From NCBI RefSeq assembly GCF_003955665.1, contig NZ_RXHU01000054.1:144021-208020 (forward strand): a stretch of 64,000 bases of DNA, read 5' to 3'. Position numbers and translations under genes: made by a program. The DNA comes from Paenibacillus whitsoniae. Lineage in GTDB: Bacteria; Bacillota; Bacilli; Paenibacillales; NBRC-103111. A model generated the notes under the pieces. The model was not told the origin of the DNA and searched no databases. It saw only the letters and a program-made list of their open reading frames with translations. Each line of letters starts with the position of its first letter. The first letter of the stretch is position 1. Of the stretch, positions 7,877 through 15,900 are shown piece after piece.

Positions 7877-9238
7877 ATGAAAAGAAAATGGTTGTCTGTT
7901 TCTGCGTCTTCCATCGTTATCGCAAGCCTGCTCGCAGGCTGCGGCGGCGAAACCGGTTCCAAGGCTGAACCCACCAAAGGGGCTGATCCCGTCGCCTCCA
8001 CTTCGGCCAGTCCGGCCAAGCCGGTTACGATAAAATTTTTAAACTGGGAGAAAGCCTCGGTGTACCAGCCTGCGATTGACGCTTTTGAGAAGAAGTACCC
8101 GAACATTAAAGTTCAATACATGCCGCTTGTGGAGAATGATTCCAATGAAACGCAGAAAAAGATCGATATTATGTATGCATCCGGTGAAGACTTTGACGTA
8201 TTCTCGCTGAATTCCACTCCGGATTTCAGTAAACGAGCAACCAGTGGTATGCTTGAACCGCTTGACGATTATTTGAACAAAGAAAACGTGAAATATAGCG
8301 ACGAATATAAAGCCGAGCAAATGAAAGTTGATGGGAAACGGTACTCACTGCCGGGCAAATTTGGGCCATGGTTTATCTTGCTGAACAAGGCGCAGCTCGA
8401 TGCAGCGGGACTTGCCGTTCCGAAGAGCTGGACGTGGGATGACTTCCGCGATTATGCCAAGAAACTTACGAAGGGCGACGGTCCGACGAAGCAGTATGGT
8501 GCGTTCATGCACACCTGGAAAGATTATTTCTTGCTTAAAAAATACAGCTTGCCGAAAAATCAAGGCATTATGACAGACGATGGCACGGCGCTTGATGCGG
8601 ATAATCCCATGATGAAAGCTTCGCTTGAGCTGCGTTACAATATGGAGCGGACGGACGGCAGTGTCCGACCTTACCAAGACGTCGTCACACAAAAAATTCC
8701 TTATCGCGACGAATATTTCCAAGGCAAAGCAAGCATGCTGCCGACAGGCCCATGGATGATTGCCGAAGCGGGAGGCACCGATAAAATCCCGGCTACGTTC
8801 GTATCCGCCTTTGCTCCTTGGCCGACTAACAACAAAGGAGATGAGAATTATTCGTTCGGCGGAGCGGACTCGCTGGTGATCTCCTCGAAGTCGAAGCATA
8901 AGCAGGAGGCGTATCAATTCATCCGTTTCCTGTCTACGGAAGGAATGGGGCTCACGAAGCAGCTGTCGGCCTGGAAAAAGGCGGATGTTAACAAAGAGCT
9001 GGATCAAATTATTTCCGCAACGAAGACCCCGGATAAGATTGATAAAGCTTCGCTGATTAATACGTTGACCGTATCGAAGCTTCCCGATCCTCCGATTGCC
9101 GTCTCCTATTTTGCTGATATTGAGAAAGCGTACATCGCCGAGGCTGAGAAATATTTGCTCGGTACGACCGACATTGATACGACCATGAAAAATATTAAAA
9201 CCAATTTGCAAAAAATTATTGACGCCAACAAGAAATAA
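7877..9238 (+). CDS. Extracellular sugar-binding lipoprotein (SBP family 1)
   Basis: 453 residues. A type II signal peptide with lipobox LAGC places the acylated cysteine at residue 22, followed by a low-complexity linker. The rest is a family 1 solute-binding fold (KFLNWEKASVYQPAIDAFEKKYPNIKVQ; GKASMLPTGPWMIAEAGG), which captures oligosaccharides at the outer face of the membrane. GGGAGG stands about 10 nt before the ATG. It closes the transporter operon about 107 bp after the permease, followed by a terminator. Given the neighbouring GH16 enzyme, glucan oligosaccharides are the likely cargo; this is inferred from context. Confidence 0.9.
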   Translation: MKRKWLSVSASSIVIASLLAGCGGETGSKAEPTKGADPVASTSASPAKPVTIKFLNWEKASVYQPAIDAFEKKYPNIKVQYMPLVENDSNETQKKIDIMYASGEDFDVFSLNSTPDFSKRATSGMLEPLDDYLNKENVKYSDEYKAEQMKVDGKRYSLPGKFGPWFILLNKAQLDAAGLAVPKSWTWDDFRDYAKKLTKGDGPTKQYGAFMHTWKDYFLLKKYSLPKNQGIMTDDGTALDADNPMMKASLELRYNMERTDGSVRPYQDVVTQKIPYRDEYFQGKASMLPTGPWMIAEAGGTDKIPATFVSAFAPWPTNNKGDENYSFGGADSLVISSKSKHKQEAYQFIRFLSTEGMGLTKQLSAWKKADVNKELDQIISATKTPDKIDKASLINTLTVSKLPDPPIAVSYFADIEKAYIAEAEKYLLGTTDIDTTMKNIKTNLQKIIDANKK

Positions 9239-9255
9239 CATGAGGTGGAAGAAAG

Positions 9256-9282
9256 AGGGTGCCCATACGGCATCCCTTTTTT
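9256..9282 (+). terminator. Terminator after the binding-protein gene
   Basis: AGGGTGCC pairs with GGCATCCCT (one bulged T) and is followed by a run of T. Confidence 0.8.
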
Positions 9283-9374
9283 CGTGAAGTATATCTGAAT
9301 CGGTACGGATGTGATACACTCCAGATAGACAAGCCTCTGTTTAACTATGTTACAGAAGGAAGGGGGAGCACCGG

Positions 9375-11177
9375 ATGAACAGGCCTTCCTTTAGTTGGCG
9401 TCAGAAGCTGATCACCATCTCGTTGTTGTGTTTGGTGATCCCGTCCATTATGACGCTTGCGCTCACGGGGCTGTATACCAAAAACGAACTGACGACCAAA
9501 GCGTCCGTTAAAGCCGAGCAATCGCTGGAAGTGGCCGACTTGTACATTTCCAATATTGTCAGGGATATGCTGAATGCCTTTAACATGCTCCAATATGACA
9601 GCGAATTCATTACCAATCTGAGGCTCGCGTCGAACAGCTACGACAACAGTAAAGGCAGTCAAGTTGACTTCTTTGCCTACAAGCCCGTGGCGGAGAAGCT
9701 GGAACAGCTCACTTTTTTTGGTGGGAAAACGTATGTCACCATTGTGCTGCCGAACGGCTTGTACTTTTCCAACTATTCTACCTACCAGAACGATTTGTCG
9801 TCGTTATACAAAGAAGCGTGGCTGCAGCAGATGGCGGGCGACCCGGTCAACACGACCAATTGGATCGGCGTTCAAAACAATTATGTGCGTTCCGATAGCG
9901 AGCGGTTTCCGCAGCTGATTACCGTTGTTCGGACCATTCGGCTGTATGCCAATGCATCCAATGCCTATATCATTATCAGCAAGCCGGAGCAGCAAATTCA
10001 TGAGATCTTTAGCAAGTATGCGGAAGATCAGACCATGATGCTGCTGGATGGGTCGGGGACGATTGTTTCCCATGCCAATGTTCATATGATCGGCACCAAG
10101 GTTCCTTCAGCAATGCTTACTACCGGCTTGACGGAGAAAATGGCATGGAACGGCGGGGAGTATATTGCCTATAATCATCCGCTTTCTTTTGCCGAGTGGA
10201 GCTTGCAAAGCTTGACGCCGTACTGGGTTGTAACCGGCAACATCGGCAATTTTCTAAACGATATTTTTGTATTTCAAGCGTTGTTTTTCGTCTTGTTTTC
10301 TTTCGTCCTGCTCTACCTGCTGCGTCAGCTGACCAAACCGATCGTGCAGTTGGTCAAGACGGCTGTGCGCGTTGAACTCGGGAATCTGGATCAGCGTTCG
10401 TTGGTTACCGGACAGGATGAAATCGGACGTCTGGGCTCGTCATTCGATCGTATGCTGGACAAGATTGAGGACATGATCCGTCAAATTGAATGGGAGCAGG
10501 GGCGGAAGCGAATGGCGGAATTGGAGGCGCTTCAAGCACAAATTAATCCCCATTTTTTATTCAATACGCTCAACTCCATTCGGCTTCAAGTCAGGATGAA
10601 GGGCGAGGTGGAAATCGCAGAAATTATCAGCTCTTTGTCCACGGTTCTTCGGATGACGATTAATCGAAATAATGAATACATTACGCTGCACGAGGAATCG
10701 AATACCATTCAGCAGTATATGAAGCTCATGAATTTCCGGCATTTGGAGAATGTTGAGCTGTCCATTTCCCTGGCTTCGGATACGCTGCTTGCGATGATTC
10801 CCCGATTTACGCTGCAGCCGTTGATTGAAAACGCCTATCTGCACGGCTTAAAGCAGAAGCACGGGCATATTTACTTAAGCTCTTGGAAGCAAGGACATAT
10901 CTTGTATATTCGCGTAGAAGATAACGGCATCGGAATGACAGGGGAGCAGTTGGCCGATGTTACTTCGATGCTCACAGAAACCGGACAGCCGGGAGACGAT
11001 AAGAGAGAGCGATCATCTCGCATTAATGGCATCGGATTAAGAAATGTGCATGAGCGTTTACGCATTATTTATGGGGACGTCTATCATATGGAAATAGAAA
11101 GCTCACCGGGTCAAGGAGTCAGGCTGACGCTCCGGCTGCCGATCACATTCCACAAGGAGGCAAATGAACATGCATAG
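9375..11177 (+). CDS. YesM-type sensor histidine kinase
   Basis: 600 residues. A first membrane helix (~12-34), an extracellular sensor of about 260 residues, a second helix (~295-318), a HAMP linker (to ~375), then a His_kinase domain with the phospho-acceptor H393 in INPHFLFNTLNSIR, and an ATPase domain with the N box (QPLIENAYLHGL), DNGIGM and GIGLRNVHERL. This is the YesM/LytS-like kinase class that pairs with AraC-output regulators. The start at 9375 has GGGGGAG upstream. The 3' end overlaps the regulator gene by 14 bp, so translation is coupled. The sensor probably reads an extracellular sugar or the loaded binding protein of the adjacent transporter. Confidence 0.93.
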   Translation: MNRPSFSWRQKLITISLLCLVIPSIMTLALTGLYTKNELTTKASVKAEQSLEVADLYISNIVRDMLNAFNMLQYDSEFITNLRLASNSYDNSKGSQVDFFAYKPVAEKLEQLTFFGGKTYVTIVLPNGLYFSNYSTYQNDLSSLYKEAWLQQMAGDPVNTTNWIGVQNNYVRSDSERFPQLITVVRTIRLYANASNAYIIISKPEQQIHEIFSKYAEDQTMMLLDGSGTIVSHANVHMIGTKVPSAMLTTGLTEKMAWNGGEYIAYNHPLSFAEWSLQSLTPYWVVTGNIGNFLNDIFVFQALFFVLFSFVLLYLLRQLTKPIVQLVKTAVRVELGNLDQRSLVTGQDEIGRLGSSFDRMLDKIEDMIRQIEWEQGRKRMAELEALQAQINPHFLFNTLNSIRLQVRMKGEVEIAEIISSLSTVLRMTINRNNEYITLHEESNTIQQYMKLMNFRHLENVELSISLASDTLLAMIPRFTLQPLIENAYLHGLKQKHGHIYLSSWKQGHILYIRVEDNGIGMTGEQLADVTSMLTETGQPGDDKRERSSRINGIGLRNVHERLRIIYGDVYHMEIESSPGQGVRLTLRLPITFHKEANEHA

Positions 11178-12759
11178 CGTCTTGTTGGTTGATGACGATG
11201 TAGCGGTTTTGCAGTTTTTACGAATGATGATTGTTTGGGAAGATCATCAACTGCAGCTCGCAGGCACCTGTACAAACGCACAGGACGCGCTGCAAATTTG
11301 CCGGACGTCCATGCCGGATTTGATCGTAACCGATATTGGCATGCCGGGCATGGATGGCATCGAATTTATTAAAGCTGTTAAAGCCATAAGTGCAAGGCCA
11401 CGGTTTGTTATTTTATCCTGTCATGATGATTTTCGGTATGCGCAGCAGGCAGTTCAAATCGGTGTTGAGGATTATGTTCTGAAGGAGACGCTGGAGCCTC
11501 AGCATTTGATTGAACTACTTGCCAAAGCGAAGTCCAAAATGGAGAAAGAAGATGAGCGACAATTCGAAGTGCGCAATCTTCATCTGCAAGTGAACCGGAA
11601 CAAGTCTGCGGCCAAGGAGAAATGGCTGCGCGATCTTCTCTCCACGCCGGTATTAGAGGATCCCACCTGGATCGAGCGTTTGGAGGATTTTGGCTTGCAT
11701 CCGGTTCTGCCTTATTTCATTCCGGTTGTCTGTCGGCTGCATCGGTTCCGCCATGCGCTCCAACGCTATGAAAGCGAAGACACGGTCAAGTTTATCGTCG
11801 AGAATGCGGTCGAAGAGCTGATGGCCGCCGATAAGGATAAGGTTGTTTTCAGCTATTCTGCCAAAGAGTTCTGTCTCTTGTTCAACATTCGGAAAGATTT
11901 GCGAATCAATCCTTACGACCGCATCGCAGCGCTGTGCAAAGATGTTCAGCACAAGCTGACGCAAGTTCTCAAGCTTCCTGTCTCCATGGTACTGGGGGAA
12001 ATGGTGGGCGATCCATCGAGCATCAAGAGGCAGTATGTTCACTTATTGCAAGAATCAGAGGGGTTGTTCTATGCTCGGGAGCCGGAGTTTGTGAAAAGCA
12101 GCGAGAACAGCTATTCGTTAGCGCTCGAGGAAGATCCGCTTGCGTATTATTATGTGTACGCCGATCAGTTAAACCGCTTTGTGCTTGACGGGAATGCTGA
12201 TCCTTCCACGGTTGTAGCGCCGTTTATCCTATTCGTGACCCAGCATCGTTATCCGCCCAAATCCGTTAAGCAATTCGTATTCAAGCTGGTACTCGATATG
12301 ATGTTGAAGCTTCGGTTCAATCAGCAATATACGAATGAGAAGCTGCAGAGAGATTTGGATCAATTGGCGAGCATCGGCGAGCTTGAGGAATGGTTGACGC
12401 GGTTTGTCCAAGATGCAGCTGGGCTGATGGAGCAGATCGCTCAGCAAAGCAAAAAGGTGGAAATCATTGACGCCCAAAAATATATTCAGCGCCATCTGGG
12501 GCGGAAGATTACACTGGAGGAAGTGGCAGACCATCTGCACTTGAATCCTAGTTATTTTAGCCGCTTATTTAAGAAGGAAACCGGGGAAACGTTCATCGAA
12601 TATGTAACGCGCATCAAGATGGAGCGGGCCAAGGAGCTACTGAACGGGTCGGATAAAACATTGGAAACGATCGCTCATATGTTGGGATACGAGAGCAAAG
12701 GGTATTTTGTCAAAGTGTTCAAGCAGCATTACGGCGTTGTGCCGAGCCGATTTGTGTAA
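11164..12759 (+). CDS. YesN-type response regulator with AraC DNA-binding domain
   Basis: 531 residues. An N-terminal receiver domain has the phosphoacceptor Asp at residue 57 (IVTDIGMPGMDG) and acidic residues in LLVDDD. A middle region of about 290 residues follows, then a C-terminal AraC-type double helix-turn-helix (~430-531: LEEVADHLHLNPSYFSRLFKKETGETF, ETIAHMLGYESKGYFVKVFKQHYG). The start is the ATG at 11164 (AAGGAGG close by); the ATG at 11170 is an equally spaced alternative. It overlaps the kinase gene. Its likely targets are the transporter at 5996 and the large beta-helix gene at 12942, which share a GTCAAA direct repeat. Confidence 0.93.
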   Translation: MNMHSVLLVDDDVAVLQFLRMMIVWEDHQLQLAGTCTNAQDALQICRTSMPDLIVTDIGMPGMDGIEFIKAVKAISARPRFVILSCHDDFRYAQQAVQIGVEDYVLKETLEPQHLIELLAKAKSKMEKEDERQFEVRNLHLQVNRNKSAAKEKWLRDLLSTPVLEDPTWIERLEDFGLHPVLPYFIPVVCRLHRFRHALQRYESEDTVKFIVENAVEELMAADKDKVVFSYSAKEFCLLFNIRKDLRINPYDRIAALCKDVQHKLTQVLKLPVSMVLGEMVGDPSSIKRQYVHLLQESEGLFYAREPEFVKSSENSYSLALEEDPLAYYYVYADQLNRFVLDGNADPSTVVAPFILFVTQHRYPPKSVKQFVFKLVLDMMLKLRFNQQYTNEKLQRDLDQLASIGELEEWLTRFVQDAAGLMEQIAQQSKKVEIIDAQKYIQRHLGRKITLEEVADHLHLNPSYFSRLFKKETGETFIEYVTRIKMERAKELLNGSDKTLETIAHMLGYESKGYFVKVFKQHYGVVPSRFV

Positions 12760-12775
12760 AACGTGTGGAAAAGAA

Positions 12776-12805
12776 GTCAGTCGCTTTGTTGGGGCTGGCT
12801 TTTTT
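12776..12805 (+). terminator. Terminator after the response regulator
   Basis: GTCAGTC (12776-12782) pairs with GGCTGGC (12793-12799), including two G-T pairs, then six T. Confidence 0.8.
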
Positions 12806-12822
12806 CTGTCGTGAGAGAAAAG

Positions 12823-12906
12823 AAGTCAAATTATTGCGCAAAGTAGTCAAACTAGCGACTTCGCGCTCCTATTATCGAATGGTAGTATAGTGTGAAAGCG
12901 CTATAT
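12823..12906 (+). promoter_or_regulatory. Operator repeats, -10 and cre-like box of the large beta-helix gene
   Basis: AAGTCAAAT (12823-12831) and TAGTCAAAC (12844-12852) are direct repeats 21 bp apart. TATAGT (12886-12891), 42 bp after the second repeat start, is the likely -10. TGAAAGCGCTATAT (12893-12906) just past it resembles the box at 2279 and would overlap the transcription start, fitting repression by CcpA or a LacI-family protein. Confidence 0.65.
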
Positions 12907-12941
12907 TCAACTGTAGACAACAAGATATTGGAGGGAAAAGC

Positions 12942-15900
12942 ATGTTTAAAAGGAAACTGTCAGCCATGCTCGCGAGTGCGCAGTTGCTGAGCCTGCTCAT
13001 GGGTTCGACCGGAGCTTTGGCATCCGCGCCAGACGACCCATCAAACGGAGGCGCAGGAGCGTCGGTCACATCCGCGGTATATGCCGCAAACTCGACATCA
13101 AGCTCCATTACATTGGCGTGGCCGGCTGTTCCTGGGGCGGCGGGATATAACCTATACCGTTCGCTTACCAGCAGTGGGACTTTTACCAAAGTGAACGGTG
13201 CCCCAGTTGCTGCTACGACTTATTTGGACTCGGGCTTAACAGCCAATGTCCGATACTTCTATAAGGTTACATCGATCAGCGGAGGCTTGGAATCGGATGT
13301 GGACCAGGCTTCGATTTTGACACAGCCTGATTTTGGCCCGAATGTGTACATTTTTGATTCGCTGACGCCTCCTGCAGATATTCAAAGGACGAGCGATAAT
13401 CTGTTTGCAATTCAGGAGCAAAATCAATTCGGTCAAGAGCGCTATGCGATGCTTTTCAAACAGGGCTCGTACACGACCAATATTCGATTGGGCTTTTACA
13501 CCCAAGTCGCCGGCTTAGGGATGCTGCCCGACGATGTTAACTTTACTGGCGGCGTTTCAGTCGACGCCAACTGGCTGCCGCCGCACAACGCGACCCAGAA
13601 CTTCTGGCGCTCGGTTGAGAACTTTGCCGAGACGCCGTCCGGGGGCAACATGCTGTGGGCCGTTTCGCAAGCGGCATCCATGCGGCGTGTGCATGTAAAG
13701 GGCGGTCTGACCCTCCACGATCAGGGAGGCTGGGCGAGCGGAGGCTATTTGGCCGATTCCGTGGTCGACGGCAACGTCGTCCCTGGCTCGCAGCAGCAGT
13801 GGTTCTCCAGAAACAGCCAATGGGCCAGCTGGAACGGTTCCGTGTGGAATACAACACTGCTTGGCAATGTCAATCCGCCAGTGGAGAATTGGCCGACCAA
13901 CGCGTATACCGTCATCAACCAGACGCCGGTTGTTCGGGAGAAGCCTTTCCTGACCTGGGATCAAGCGGCCATGCAATATAACGTGTTTGTCCCTGATGTG
14001 AGGATGAATGCCAACGGGACAAGCTGGGGGAGCGGGACTCCGGCGGGGACGGCGATCTCCATCGAGAATTTCTTTATTGCGAATCCGGCCATGTCCGTCG
14101 ACTCCATCAACGCCGCCCTTGCGCAAGGCAAGCATCTGCTGCTGACGCCAGGGGTCTATCATACGAGCAAGCCGATTGAAGTGACGAATCCGAATACCGT
14201 TGTGCTCGGTCTGGGACTTGCCACGCTGCATGCTGACAGCGGCAATGTTGCTCTGAAGGTAGCGGATGTGGACGGCGTAAAGATCGCCGGTCTTCTCTTT
14301 GAAGCCGGGGCGACAAATTCACCCGTTCTCTTGCAAGTCGGAGCGAAAGGCAGCACAGCCAATCACGCCGCCAATCCGACCTCTCTGCAGGACTTGTATT
14401 TCCGCGTTGGCGGAGATGCGCTAGCTTTAGCCGATGTTTGTGTCGAGATCAACAGCAATAACGTGATCGGCGATCATTTCTGGGTATGGAGGGCGGATCA
14501 TGGAACGGGGGCCGGCTGGGACTCGAACTTAACGACCAACGGCATGATTGTAAACGGCAATGATGTCGTGTTTTACGGGTTGTTCGTCGAACATTTCCAT
14601 CAGTATCAGACGGTATGGAACGGCGAGCGCGGAAAAATGTACTTCTACCAGACTGAAATCCCGTATGATGTCCCAAATCAGGAGCGATGGATGAGCAGTG
14701 GTGGCACAGTCAACGGATATGCTTCCTATAAAGTGGCCGATACGGTGACTTCCCATGAGGCTTACGGCCTCGGATTGTACTCGTTTTTCCGAGATGCTGA
14801 GGTTAAACTGGATCGCGCTATCGAGATTCCAGATGTACCAGGTGTAAAAATTCATCATGCTACAACTGTCTTTTTGGGCGGTATGGGCGAGATTACGCAT
14901 GTAGCCAATGCTGCGGGCACGCCTGTTAAAAAAGGCACAATGCGGACGACATTAAACGACTATGTCCCGAGAACTACAAGCGGCATTCAACCTGTTGTGG
15001 CCGATACGTATGCAGGCAAGGCGCCGTTCTTGCCGGAAACGGTAACGCAGCAGTTCTCGGACGCATCTTCCAAGCTTGCGCGTGTGACCTGGCATTCAAT
15101 CACGCCGATGCAATTTGCAGCTCCGGGAACGTTCACGGTTCAAGGCGTTGTGGAGGGAACTACGGTGCCGGCGCAAGCCACCGTTACGGTGTATCCTGCG
15201 CCGAATGCTCCCGTTACCGGGATTATGGTTGGAGGAGCCGGAAATGCGACAACGATAACCGCCAAGCACGGCACGCTGCAAATGCTCGCAGCAGTATCTC
15301 CGGCGGGTGCCGACAATTCGTCGGTGACTTGGAGAGTATTCGACACCTATGGCCAACCGACGAGCAAAGCTTCCATCGATGCGAATGGATTGTTAACCGC
15401 CGCCGATAACGGTACGGTGAAGGTCGTCGCATCGGCGAACGATCACAGCGGCGTCAAAGGCGAGGCATGGATTACCATCACAGGGCAGGTTATCAAGGCT
15501 TCGGGCATTACCGTCACAGGGGCGGGCAACACTTCGCTTGTGGCGCTCAAAGGCGGCACTCTGCAAATGAGTGCGGCAGTCGCGCCGGATAACGCAGATG
15601 ATCCGTCTGTGACCTGGTCGGTCGTCAATCCGGACGATTCGGCCACGACGAATGCGAGCATCAGTACGACCGGGCTGCTTACCGCCAAAGGCAACGGCGC
15701 AGTCAAAGTGGTTGCTAAGGCGAACGATGGCTCGAATGTTACCGGAAGCATGCTCGTTACCCTGATTGGCCAATCGGTCAATCTCGACAGCAGATGGAGT
15801 TGGGTCAGGGAGAGCGCAGGCTCTTGGGCGCTTGATCCAAAGAATGGAAATGTGATGAAGCTGTCGACCCAGGAAGGAACCTGGGGCTCTTCGAGCAATT

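Noticed and set aside
8345..9319. 324-codon reverse frame under the binding-protein gene
   Set aside because: Arginine- and isoleucine-rich shadow without motifs, opposite a solid lipoprotein gene.
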